From NCBI GenBank assembly GCA_030693705.1, contig JAUYAB010000078.1, positions 33,068 through 97,067 of the forward strand: DNA of 64,000 nt, in the 5' to 3' direction. Below are positions 1 to 8,821 of the stretch, piece by piece. The position numbers and the translations under genes are program-made. The notes under the pieces were generated by a model that saw only the letters and a program-made list of their open reading frames with translations, ran no database searches and was not told the origin of the DNA. The DNA comes from Ignavibacteria bacterium (lineage in GTDB: Bacteria > Bacteroidota > Ignavibacteria > Ignavibacteriales > Ignavibacteriaceae). Position 1 is the stretch's first letter; the number at the start of each line of letters is the position of its first letter.

Positions 1-1
1 T

Positions 2-2005
2 CAAGAACCAACCGTAATGCCTTCGTATCTTCCTAATCTCTTGGTGAACGGTTCAAGCGGAATTGCGGTTGGTATGGCTACAAATATTCCACCACATAAT
101 TTGAGTGAAGTGATCGACGGTTTGGTTGCGATGATCAAGAATCCAGACATCACCAACGAAAAATTGATGAAATTTGTTACCGCGCCGGATTTCCCTACTG
201 GCGGAATTATCTACGGTTATCAAGGCGTAAAAGATGCATTCACAACCGGAAGAGGCAAAATTATTGTTCGCGCCAAAGCGAATGTTGAAACACAAAAAAG
301 CGGGAAAGAAAGCATCATTGTTACCGAACTTCCGTACCAGGTAAACAAAGCAACGCTTCAAGAAAAAATTGCAGAACTTGTACGCGATGAAAAAATAAAA
401 GATATTTCAGCTATTCGTGATGAATCCGATCGCGACGGCATGCGCCTGGTTATTGAGTTAAAACGTGATGCAACTCCAGCAGTTGTTTTGAATAATCTCT
501 TCAAACATACTTCAATGCAAGTTACTTTCGGTGTAATTATGTTAGCGCTGGTAAACGGCGTACCGAAAGTGCTTACTTTAAGAGATACGATGTATCATTT
601 CTTGCATCACCGGATGGATGTTCTTATCCGCAGAACAAAATATGAACTTGACGCAGCAGAGCGCCGCGCCCATATTTTAGAAGGCTACATAATTGCACTT
701 GATAATATTGATGAAGTTATTGAGACGATTAAAAAATCGCGCGATGTTGAAACCGCAAAAAATAATTTGATAAGGAAATTCAAACTTTCCGAAATTCAAG
801 CAAAAGCAATTCTTGACATGCGTTTGCAGCGCCTAACCGGACTTGAACGCAAAAAAATTGAAGACGAATACAAAGAAACGATCAAGCTTATCGAAAAACT
901 AAAAGGCATTTTAAGCAGCGAAGAAAAAAGATACCTCATCATTAAAGATGAACTTCTTCTTTTAAAAGAAAAATTTGGCGATGAAAGAAGAACGGAAATT
1001 ATTTATGACTACACAGAATTTTCTTTGGAAGACACGATTGCCGAAGAAGATGTTGTTGTAACAATTTCTCATAAAGGATTTATCAAACGCTTCCCGGTTA
1101 GCGGTTATCGCAAGCAAGGACGCGGCGGGAAAGGTGTGCATGGAGCCGAAGCGAAAGATGAAGATTTTATCGAGCATATGTTTGTTGCTTCAACGCATCA
1201 GTACATTTTATTCTTTACCGATAAAGGAAAATGTTATTGGTTGAAAGTTCATGAGGTTCCCGAAGGCGGTAGAGCAACGCGCGGTCGCTCGATCTTGAAC
1301 TTAATCGAAAAAGAAAAAGATGAAGACATCACAGCGTTTGTAAATGTTAAAGAATTTAAAGATGATCAATATCTAATTATGGCAACGGCAAGAGGAACTA
1401 TCAAGAAAACCGTTCTTTCCGCGTATGGAAATGTTCGCCGGGGCGGAATTAACGCAATCAACATTAACGATGGCGATAGATTGATCGCCGTTAAAATTAC
1501 AGACGGAACAAACGATATCGTACTCGGAACTTCGCACGGTTTAGCGATCCGATTCCATGAAAAAGATGTACGCGATATGGGCAGAACTTCTACAGGCGTT
1601 CGCGGAGTAAAACTCGGTAAAGATGATTTGGTTGTCGGGTTGCTCGTTATCAAAAGGCAAGGCAGCATTCTTGTTGTCACCGAAAACGGTTTCGGCAAAC
1701 GTTCAGACATTAATGATTATCGAATTACAAAACGCGGTGGAAAAGGTGTTATCACTGTAAAGACCACCGATAAAGTTGGTAAGATGATCTCGATGATGGA
1801 AGTGACCGACAACGAAGAGTTGATGATAATTAGCAGTCAAGGAATGGCGATCCGCCAAAGCGTAAAAGATATCCGCGTGATGGGAAGAAATACACAAGGC
1901 GTCCGCGTTATCCGCTTAAAAGATGACGATGCTATTGCAGATATCGCTAAAGTTGTTCCTGAAGATGAAGTTGTTTTAAACGGTAACGGCGAGCTGCCGG
2001 TATGA
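2..2005 (+). CDS. gyrA: DNA gyrase subunit A, 5' truncated by window edge
   Basis: Breakage-reunion and DNA-wrapping subunit of gyrase, which introduces negative supercoils together with GyrB. The frame is already open at base 2, so the N-terminal part with the active-site tyrosine lies outside the window. Visible are the conserved LPNLLVNGSSGIAVGMATNI block at the start, the coiled-coil tower and RLQRLTGLE hinge region (about bases 810-850), and the C-terminal beta-pinwheel domain. The GyrA box QGRGGKG at bases 1115-1135 separates GyrA from ParC, which lacks it. The stop codon overlaps the ATG of the next gene by 4 bases (ATGA), suggesting translational coupling. The acidic tail after the last pinwheel blade is short. 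Identification is firm. Confidence 0.97.
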   Translation, partial: QEPTVMPSYLPNLLVNGSSGIAVGMATNIPPHNLSEVIDGLVAMIKNPDITNEKLMKFVTAPDFPTGGIIYGYQGVKDAFTTGRGKIIVRAKANVETQKSGKESIIVTELPYQVNKATLQEKIAELVRDEKIKDISAIRDESDRDGMRLVIELKRDATPAVVLNNLFKHTSMQVTFGVIMLALVNGVPKVLTLRDTMYHFLHHRMDVLIRRTKYELDAAERRAHILEGYIIALDNIDEVIETIKKSRDVETAKNNLIRKFKLSEIQAKAILDMRLQRLTGLERKKIEDEYKETIKLIEKLKGILSSEEKRYLIIKDELLLLKEKFGDERRTEIIYDYTEFSLEDTIAEEDVVVTISHKGFIKRFPVSGYRKQGRGGKGVHGAEAKDEDFIEHMFVASTHQYILFFTDKGKCYWLKVHEVPEGGRATRGRSILNLIEKEKDEDITAFVNVKEFKDDQYLIMATARGTIKKTVLSAYGNVRRGGINAININDGDRLIAVKITDGTNDIVLGTSHGLAIRFHEKDVRDMGRTSTGVRGVKLGKDDLVVGLLVIKRQGSILVVTENGFGKRSDINDYRITKRGGKGVITVKTTDKVGKMISMMEVTDNEELMIISSQGMAIRQSVKDIRVMGRNTQGVRVIRLKDDDAIADIAKVVPEDEVVLNGNGELPV

Positions 2006-2958
2006 AGATGAAACATCTCATCATCGGTTTTACAGGCGGAATAGGAAGAGCGACAACCAAAGCGTTGTTAGAAAAAGGTGAATCTGTTGTTGCGTTGGTT
2101 CGCAATTTACAAAAAGCGGAAAAATATGCCGAAGGTTTAAGTGGAATTGAATTAATTAAGGGAGATGCGGCAAACCTTTCCGATGTTGAAAAAGCATTGG
2201 AAAACTGTTCAACAATTTATTATTGCGCGAACGTTCCTTATCCTAACTGGCAAACAGAAGCGCGTGAGTTGCTTTCGGTTTCAGTTACTGCAGCAATAAA
2301 TCAAAAAGCAAAATTTGTTTTTCCGGGAAATGTTTATGTGTACGGCAAAGCGCAGCAAACGCTTGTAAACGAAGGACATCCGCATGCGGCTGGAACTAAA
2401 AAAGGAAAAATCAGAATTGAAATGGAGCAAATGCTCGTTCGTGCAAACAAAGAAAGCGGACTTCGTTACTGCATCGTCCGCATGCCTGATTTTTATGGTC
2501 CTTTTGTTATCAATGGTTTTTACGATAAAATATTTCAAAATGCTCTACGCGGAAAAAAACTTCAATGGTTCGGCGGATTAAATGTGCCAATTGAACTGAT
2601 CTATATTGAAGATGGCGGTGAAGCAATGGCGATTGCCGGACTTTCAGACAAAGCAGATGGAATGCAGTTTAACGTGCCGGGATATTCGGAAACAACCGCA
2701 AAAAAATTCTTGAAAGAAATCAGCAAACAAGCAGGGAAGAAATCAAATATTTCTTCCATCAATATTGAATTTCTTGTAGCTCTTGCAGGGCTGTTCAACC
2801 CAATGGCAAAAGAATTTAAAGAGATGATGTATTTAAAAAGCGAACGCCTGATAATGACCGGAGAATTATTCCGAACTACTTTTAACACGCTCCCATCAAC
2901 TCCGTATGAAGAGGGCATTCGTAAAACTCTTGAATGGACCAAAAAGTTTTTCAAATAA
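2002..2958 (+). CDS. NAD(P)-binding epimerase/dehydratase-like protein (extended SDR)
   Basis: A 318-residue Rossmann-fold protein. The N-terminal GFTGGIGRATTKALLEKG stretch is a nucleotide-binding glycine motif, followed by VVALVRN, as in extended short-chain dehydrogenases, NmrA-like proteins and sugar-nucleotide epimerases. A VYVYGK segment at about residues 111-116 fits the catalytic YxxxK region only loosely, so an active redox or epimerase function is not certain. No signal peptide is seen. The start overlaps the gyrA stop by 4 bases, and corA follows after 3 bases, so the three genes probably share a transcript without an obvious shared function. Substrate unknown. Confidence 0.8.
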   Translation: MKMKHLIIGFTGGIGRATTKALLEKGESVVALVRNLQKAEKYAEGLSGIELIKGDAANLSDVEKALENCSTIYYCANVPYPNWQTEARELLSVSVTAAINQKAKFVFPGNVYVYGKAQQTLVNEGHPHAAGTKKGKIRIEMEQMLVRANKESGLRYCIVRMPDFYGPFVINGFYDKIFQNALRGKKLQWFGGLNVPIELIYIEDGGEAMAIAGLSDKADGMQFNVPGYSETTAKKFLKEISKQAGKKSNISSINIEFLVALAGLFNPMAKEFKEMMYLKSERLIMTGELFRTTFNTLPSTPYEEGIRKTLEWTKKFFK

Positions 2959-2961
2959 AAG

Positions 2962-4041
2962 ATGAAACTCTCCGACAAATCGCTTACCAAGAAACAAATC
3001 CGTAAAACCGGTTTGCCTCCCGGCAGTTTGGTTTTTACCGGCGAACAGAAATTAGCCCAATCTGATCTTTCACTCATCAAGTATTCGGAATCTGATTGTC
3101 AAGTAATCGACTCCCTCCGGGTAGAAGATATTTCTTCTTTAATTGAAAAAAACGGAATTGCCTGGATTAATATTGAAGGCATCCATGATACCAAACTTGT
3201 CGAAAAAATCGGTGAGATTTTTCACCTCCATCCTTTACTGCTTGAAGATATTCTTAATCCGCAGCAGCGCCCAAAACTTGATGAATACGATGATGTTGTT
3301 TTCATCATAGCAAAAATGCTTTTTGCCGATAAACAGCACGACAAGATTATTGATGAACAGGTGAGTTTTGTGCTTGGCGAAAACTTTCTTCTCACCTTCC
3401 AGGAAAGCAAACCGGGAGACGCTTTTAACGTTGTAAGAGAAAGAATAATCAACAACAAAGGAAGGATCCGGAAAGAAAAAACGGATTATCTATGCTATCG
3501 TTTACTCGATGCAATTGTAGATAATTATTTTGAAGTGCTCGAAAAAATGGGTGATCGGCTTGAGGAGATTGAGGCGAAGATAATTCAAAATCCGGAAAAA
3601 AGTTCTATTCAAAAGACCCATGAATTAAAACGCGAACTAATTTATTTAAGAAAAATTACCTGGCCGCTCCGCGAAGTGATAAATAATTTTCACCGTGGCG
3701 AACATAAACTAATTAATCAATCCACAAAAGTTTATATGCGCGATCTCTATGACCACACAATTCAAGTGATTGATACGATCGAAACATACAGAGATTGGCT
3801 GTCGGGACTTGAAGACCTCTATCTTTCAAGTCTTAGCAACAAAATGAATGAAGTGATGAAAATATTGACGATGATCGCGACGCTTTTCATTCCGCTTACG
3901 TTTATTGTTGGGCTGTACGGAATGAATTTCAGATTTATGCCTGAACTTGAGTGGCGTTGGGGTTATGGATTTGTCTGGACGATTATGATCTCATTAACTG
4001 TTTTTATGATCTTCTATTTCAAAAAGAAAAAGTGGTTCTAA
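2962..4041 (+). CDS. corA: CorA-type magnesium/cobalt transporter
   Basis: A 359-residue CorA channel for Mg2+ and Co2+ uptake. It has a large cytoplasmic N-terminal domain (including the HLHPLLLEDILNPQQRPKLD block at about residues 91-110), a long helical stalk, and two C-terminal transmembrane helices. The signature YGMN at about residues 319-322 follows the first helix, and the C-terminus ends in the basic tail KKKKWF, typical of the family. It sits 3 bases after the preceding SDR gene. A second, divergent CorA homologue lies at 39083-39997. Function is confident; ion preference is not. Confidence 0.95.
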   Translation: MKLSDKSLTKKQIRKTGLPPGSLVFTGEQKLAQSDLSLIKYSESDCQVIDSLRVEDISSLIEKNGIAWINIEGIHDTKLVEKIGEIFHLHPLLLEDILNPQQRPKLDEYDDVVFIIAKMLFADKQHDKIIDEQVSFVLGENFLLTFQESKPGDAFNVVRERIINNKGRIRKEKTDYLCYRLLDAIVDNYFEVLEKMGDRLEEIEAKIIQNPEKSSIQKTHELKRELIYLRKITWPLREVINNFHRGEHKLINQSTKVYMRDLYDHTIQVIDTIETYRDWLSGLEDLYLSSLSNKMNEVMKILTMIATLFIPLTFIVGLYGMNFRFMPELEWRWGYGFVWTIMISLTVFMIFYFKKKKWF

Positions 4042-4071
4042 GACACTTTCTACTTTGAACTTTCAACTGTA

Positions 4072-5547
4072 CTATCTATTTCTTCTGTTGAATAACGCTT
4101 TTTTGTAGAGATCGATATACTGCAAAGCCGAAACATTCCACGAGTAATCTTGTTCCATTCCATTCAGCATAATTTTCCGCCACGTTTCCTTTTCGTTCAT
4201 AAAGGTGTCAACAGCTCGCTTTACCGTTGAATAAAGAGCTTCGGGAGAATAATCCGCAAAAGAAAATCCTGTTCCCGTTTCTAAACCGTGAAGCGCTTTG
4301 TCATGCCAGTCTTGCACCGTATCTGCAAGTCCGCCGGTTCTACGAACGATCGGAACGGTTCCATATTTAAGAGAATATATTTGATTCAAGCCGCATGGTT
4401 CATACTGTGAAGGCATAAAAAACATATCGGCGCCCGCCTCAATAAGATGAGAAAGTTTATCGTTAAAAGTTAAAGAGATGGAAACTTTATCGGGATAAGT
4501 ATAAGCAAGGCTGCGGAAAAGATTTTCGATATGATTTTCGCCCGTCCCTAAAATTACCCATTGCGCAGGCAACTGCATTAATTTATAAGCAACTTTTTCA
4601 AAAAGATCAAAACCTTTTTGGGCAACCAGGCGAGAGATAATTCCTATCAGCGGAACATTTTCTTTATACGGAAGATGCGATGCACCGAGCAAATATTTCT
4701 TATTGTCTTCCTTAGCGGAAATATTATCCGGGGAATAGCGGAACGGTAATAACTTATCTACCTCCGGATTCCAAATCGAATAATCAACGCCGTTCACAAT
4801 TCCGAAAAAATCATTTATTCTATAGCGCAGCACTCCTTCTAAACCGGCTCCGTATTCCGAGGTCGTAATTTCTTGTGCGTATGTTTTGCTTACGGTGTTT
4901 ATAACATCTGCATACATCAATCCGGCTTTCAGGAAACAGAAACTTTTCCAAACTTCGATAGGACTGTTCGGGTAAAAAAGTTCAAGCCGAACTTCTGCTT
5001 TCCCGACAGTCGCTTGGGGAAATCTTCCCTGGTAACCGACATTGTGAATTGACATCACCGTGGCGGTGCGATGAAAGAATTTATCCCAGTTGTAATTATC
5101 TTTTATGTAAAGAGGAATCAACCCGGTTTGCCAATCATTACAATGAATAATATCCGGCTGCCATTTTAAACGCTGAACAGCTTCGATTACTGCTTTGGAA
5201 TAAAGGATGAAACGCTCGTCTTCATCCGGATCGCCGGTATATATTTTTGAGCGATTAAAAAAATATGGGCAGTCAATAAAATAAATTTCAACGGAAGAAT
5301 CCGGCAAATATCCCAAATAAACATCAACATTATGGACGCGCCCGGCAACACGGATAGGCATTGAACCGATTGACCAGTCAAAACTTAAATCAAAAAGCGA
5401 GTGATCTATCTGAGCGTATTTTGGGATAAAAACTTTTACATCTTCTCCCAATTCTTTTAGAGCTTTCGGTAAAGCCCCGATAACATCTCCGAGTCCTCCG
5501 GTTTTAGCAAAAGGATACGCTTCGGAAGCGGCAAAGGCTATTTTCAT
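4072..5547 (-). CDS. glgA: Glycogen synthase (ADP-glucose-dependent)
   Basis: Transfers glucose from ADP-glucose to the growing alpha-1,4-glucan chain. The 491-residue length is normal for GlgA. The N-terminal KTGGLGDV motif at residues 15-22 is the nucleotide-sugar binding loop of GT5 enzymes. The C-terminal half carries the retaining glycosyltransferase E-x7-E region (PSQYEPCGLNQIYSLKYGT) and a following RTGGLADTV loop. The protein is cytoplasmic. It lies downstream of hemB on the same strand with a gap of about 120 bases. No other glycogen genes are present nearby, so the rest of the pathway must be elsewhere. Confidence 0.96.
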   Translation of the reverse strand: MKIAFAASEAYPFAKTGGLGDVIGALPKALKELGEDVKVFIPKYAQIDHSLFDLSFDWSIGSMPIRVAGRVHNVDVYLGYLPDSSVEIYFIDCPYFFNRSKIYTGDPDEDERFILYSKAVIEAVQRLKWQPDIIHCNDWQTGLIPLYIKDNYNWDKFFHRTATVMSIHNVGYQGRFPQATVGKAEVRLELFYPNSPIEVWKSFCFLKAGLMYADVINTVSKTYAQEITTSEYGAGLEGVLRYRINDFFGIVNGVDYSIWNPEVDKLLPFRYSPDNISAKEDNKKYLLGASHLPYKENVPLIGIISRLVAQKGFDLFEKVAYKLMQLPAQWVILGTGENHIENLFRSLAYTYPDKVSISLTFNDKLSHLIEAGADMFFMPSQYEPCGLNQIYSLKYGTVPIVRRTGGLADTVQDWHDKALHGLETGTGFSFADYSPEALYSTVKRAVDTFMNEKETWRKIMLNGMEQDYSWNVSALQYIDLYKKALFNRRNR

Positions 5548-5667
5548 CTGGAATTAATTTTCTTTTTCGTTTAATTTTTTTGATCTCTGAGCAAAGATCA
5601 ACGATTATGAACTGAGGATAGTTCTATCGCCATCATAAATCGTTAATCATTATTCTTAAACCAATTA

Positions 5668-6654
5668 TTACTTTCGTGTTCTATCCAAATACTTTGCAGC
5701 ATCTTTCGCAAAGTACGTAAGAATCATATCAGCACCCGCACGTTTAATTGCAACAAGAGATTCCATCATCACACGTTCGCCGTCTATCCAGTTATTTTGT
5801 GCAGCTGCTTTGATCATTGCGAATTCGCCGCTGACTTGATATGCGGCTGTCGGTAAACCGAATTTTTCTTTAACACGATAAATTACATCAAGGTAAGCGC
5901 CGGCAGGTTTGACCATAACAATGTCCGCGCCTTCTTCAATATCGGATTCGACCTCGCGCATGGCTTCGTTCGTATTGGCAATATCCATTTGATGTGAACG
6001 CCTATCACCAAAAGCCGGAGTTGATTCAGCCGCATCTCGGAATGGTCCGTAAAAACCGGAAGCATATTTTGCTGCGTAACTCATAATCGGAATTTTTGTA
6101 AATCCTTTATAATCCAAAGCTTTTCTTATTGCAATAATTCTTCCATCCATCATATCGGAAGGAGCGATAATATCAGCGCCTGCTTCCGCATGAGAAACCG
6201 CTTCTTTCGCAAGAAGAGAAACTGTTTCATCGTTCAAAATATCTTCGCCGTTCAGAACACCACAATGTCCGTGCGAGGTATATTCACAAAGACAAACATC
6301 GGTAATCACCAGCAAATTTGGCACGTTCGCTTTAATTGCACGAACCGCTTGTTGAATAATTCCCGTTGGACTGTAGGCATCTGAACCAACTTCATCCTTA
6401 TGCTCGGGAATTCCGAAAAGAATTACTGCGGGAATTCCAAGTGAAGCAACTTCTTTACATTCTTCAACTAAAACATCAATTGACATTTGAAAAACACCCG
6501 GCATCGACTTTATCGGGTTTTTTATTTTTTCTCCAGGAACCGCAAAAAGCGGATAGATGAAATCATCTTTTGTAAGAATTGTTTCGCGAACCATGTCGCG
6601 CACTAATGGATTATAACGCAGTCTTCGTAAACGTTTTAAAGGATAATTAGCCAT
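5668..6654 (-). CDS. hemB: Porphobilinogen synthase (delta-aminolevulinate dehydratase)
   Basis: Condenses two 5-aminolevulinate molecules to porphobilinogen in tetrapyrrole synthesis. The 328-residue length is typical. The Schiff-base lysine lies in [10 protein letters not shown] at about residue 249, and the second active-site lysine is in [17 protein letters not shown]. The segment [13 protein letters not shown] supplies the three cysteines that bind catalytic zinc in the zinc-dependent subgroup. It is transcribed ahead of glgA. hemH, a later enzyme of the pathway, is about 4 kb away on the other strand. Confidence 0.97.
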   Translation of the reverse strand: MANYPLKRLRRLRYNPLVRDMVRETILTKDDFIYPLFAVPGEKIKNPIKSMPGVFQMSIDVLVEECKEVASLGIPAVILFGIPEHKDEVGSDAYSPTGIIQQAVRAIKANVPNLLVITDVCLCEYTSHGHCGVLNGEDILNDETVSLLAKEAVSHAEAGADIIAPSDMMDGRIIAIRKALDYKGFTKIPIMSYAAKYASGFYGPFRDAAESTPAFGDRRSHQMDIANTNEAMREVESDIEEGADIVMVKPAGAYLDVIYRVKEKFGLPTAAYQVSGEFAMIKAAAQNNWIDGERVMMESLVAIKRAGADMILTYFAKDAAKYLDRTRK

Positions 6655-6753
6655 ACATACTCCAAATCAGATTAGAAATAATTTTCTCTTGTTGAAAATT
6701 ACGAAAAAATATTTTTAAGACCGTTCCGGTCAAAAATTTTCACCTCTTCAACT

Positions 6754-8172
6754 TTACTGAAGAATTTCTTTCAACCAGTCACTTATTATCCCTAAAGCGA
6801 TTGGAGAAAACGTTTCTTCAATTTTGGCATACTCGTTTGGCGAACCTGTCTGCGCTGTTTGAAAAGGGTGATTTAAGCCAGGCAAAAGCATCATTTTATA
6901 ATTTTTGTTTTTTCCTTTTTTAAGCGCTTGTTCTATTGCCGCTAAATCTTCTTTCGGCGGAACTTGCAAATCTTTTTCGCCATTTAACGCCAGCACCGGG
7001 CATTTAACTTTTTCCAGTGCGGGAACCGGATCGTAGGTTAAGAAAAATTTAAACCACGGGCTTGATGCCGTTTTACTTTGTCGTTCAATAAAAGTTTTTA
7101 TGTCGCCCAATTCTTTTTGTTCACTTTCCGGGAGTTTTTGAACAAACTCTTCAAGCATTTTCTTTACGCGAACACTTGCTTCTTCCGCATCTTTACTGTT
7201 TCGTATTTCCGAATATATAGCTTTTGAAAGTTTCATGTTTTTTTCAAATACTTCAGCGGGGACAGCGTTGGCTTTAGAAATTAACTCTGCCTGCTTAATT
7301 AATATTTCTTCTCCTGTTAAACCGGGTCCGGCTAAAAGAATAATAAAGGCAATATCCTTTCGTTCCGATGCGACCAGCGGAGCGATCATTCCTCCTTCGC
7401 TGTGACCGATTAATCCTATTTTATTTTGATTCACTTCCTTTCGCGTTTTCAAATAATCAACTGCGGCATTAACATCTTTTACAAAATCAAGGGTCGTTGC
7501 CTTTTTATAATCTCCCGTAGAACTGCCACCGCCACGGTCGTCAAACCGAAGCACGACAAAACCTTTCCTCGTTAAATAATCTGCAATTACAAGAAACGGT
7601 TTGTGATTAAAAACCGTCTCATCTCTATCTTGTTTGCCTGATCCCGTAATTAAAACAACCGCCGGAAAATTATTTCCTTCCTTCGGAAAAGTAAAAGAAC
7701 CCCCCAGCTTGATGCTGTCAATTCTATTTTCAAACACGACTTCTTCATCATTATACGGATACGGTTTTACCGGAAGCTGCGGTCTTTTTGCTTCTTCAAC
7801 TTTATCTATTTTTTTCATGTTAAGCGGAAAGCTATGCGCGCCTTGCGACCAAGTCCCAATCAGCATCAAGCTATCTTTATTGTATACCGCCGAATAATTT
7901 CCACCAATTGCTGCAATCGTAAAAAACAAAGAATCTTGCGAAGAGGTAATTTTATCAACTTTAATTCCGTATTTGCTTTGATCGGGGCTGTCCATCGTTG
8001 CACTGAACGTGTTGTCATCCTTTTTATCGACACGAAAAACCAGCGTTAAACCGACCGTCGGGCTGACCTTTACACTCCCTTGCCAAATGCCAACCGGAGT
8101 AAAATTGCTTTGCGGAAAAATTGAAGTGAGAAGAAAAAGAGAAACGGTTAATGGAAAGAGTAGCTTTTTCAT
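6754..8172 (-). CDS. Secreted alpha/beta hydrolase
   Basis: A 472-residue exported hydrolase. Residues 1 to about 20 form a signal peptide ending near FPQS. A beta-rich N-terminal domain of about 130 residues precedes the alpha/beta hydrolase fold. The fold has the oxyanion loop ITGSGKQDRDE, the nucleophile elbow GHSEGG, a probable acid in LALNGEKDLQVP and the catalytic histidine in PGLNHPFQ. This layout matches serine esterases and peptidases of the periplasm or outer envelope. The substrate cannot be read from sequence. It stands apart from hemB by about 100 bases. Confidence 0.88.
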   Translation of the reverse strand: MKKLLFPLTVSLFLLTSIFPQSNFTPVGIWQGSVKVSPTVGLTLVFRVDKKDDNTFSATMDSPDQSKYGIKVDKITSSQDSLFFTIAAIGGNYSAVYNKDSLMLIGTWSQGAHSFPLNMKKIDKVEEAKRPQLPVKPYPYNDEEVVFENRIDSIKLGGSFTFPKEGNNFPAVVLITGSGKQDRDETVFNHKPFLVIADYLTRKGFVVLRFDDRGGGSSTGDYKKATTLDFVKDVNAAVDYLKTRKEVNQNKIGLIGHSEGGMIAPLVASERKDIAFIILLAGPGLTGEEILIKQAELISKANAVPAEVFEKNMKLSKAIYSEIRNSKDAEEASVRVKKMLEEFVQKLPESEQKELGDIKTFIERQSKTASSPWFKFFLTYDPVPALEKVKCPVLALNGEKDLQVPPKEDLAAIEQALKKGKNKNYKMMLLPGLNHPFQTAQTGSPNEYAKIEETFSPIALGIISDWLKEILQ

Positions 8173-8265
8173 TTTTATAATTAACTCCTAACTAATTGAG
8201 AACCAATGAGAAAAATTAGTGAAATCGAAATGAATCTTTTTCACCGCTGTCTATATTTAAATTCT

Positions 8266-8673
8266 TTACTTTGAATACATTTCAATTATGTCATCGGGGA
8301 TTCTTACGGGTCTGCCGCTTTTTGTGGAGATCATCGTATAAATTAAATACCCTTCCGAGGCAACTTTATTTGTCTCTTTGTTCAAAATAAAAAAGAGTAC
8401 TTTTGCCTGTGCACCGTTAACTTCACCAATTTGCGTGCGGACGATAATTTTATCCTCGAGTTTTATGGAACGTTTATATTCAATATGTGTTGTACTGATA
8501 ACCCAGTTTAATTCCCGTTCCCAAAATTTCTGCATCGACATCTTATATCCGTCTCGCATTTGAATATAACGGGCTGCAAAAACGTATTCTAAATATTTTG
8601 TGTTGTGTACATGGTTGTTTAAATCAATATCATCGGGACGAATTGCAATTTCTGTTTCGTAGGCTGTATACAT
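8266..8673 (-). CDS. Acyl-CoA thioesterase-like hotdog protein
   Basis: A small 4HBT-type hotdog-fold protein of about 135 residues. The segment DIDLNNHVHNTKYLEYVFAA carries the Asp and the His/Asn pattern of YbgC/FadM-like thioesterases that hydrolyse acyl-CoA thioesters. A TTG 12 bases upstream (8685) could also initiate, but the ATG at 8673 is preceded by a GAGAAAAA stretch and is preferred. It stands alone between a secreted hydrolase gene and a divergent peptidase gene. The acyl substrate is unknown. Confidence 0.87.
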   Translation of the reverse strand: MYTAYETEIAIRPDDIDLNNHVHNTKYLEYVFAARYIQMRDGYKMSMQKFWERELNWVISTTHIEYKRSIKLEDKIIVRTQIGEVNGAQAKVLFFILNKETNKVASEGYLIYTMISTKSGRPVRIPDDIIEMYSK

Positions 8674-8821
8674 GCTTTTTCTCAAAAAATTGATATTTGC
8701 TCTTCCAAATATCCTTAATAGATTTTTTCTAACCTAAACTTGTCTTAACATTTTCTTTGTAATTGAAAGCAAGAAGGTATAGTTTTGGTCAATAAAATGA
8801 TTAAAAACTTGAGGAAGCAAA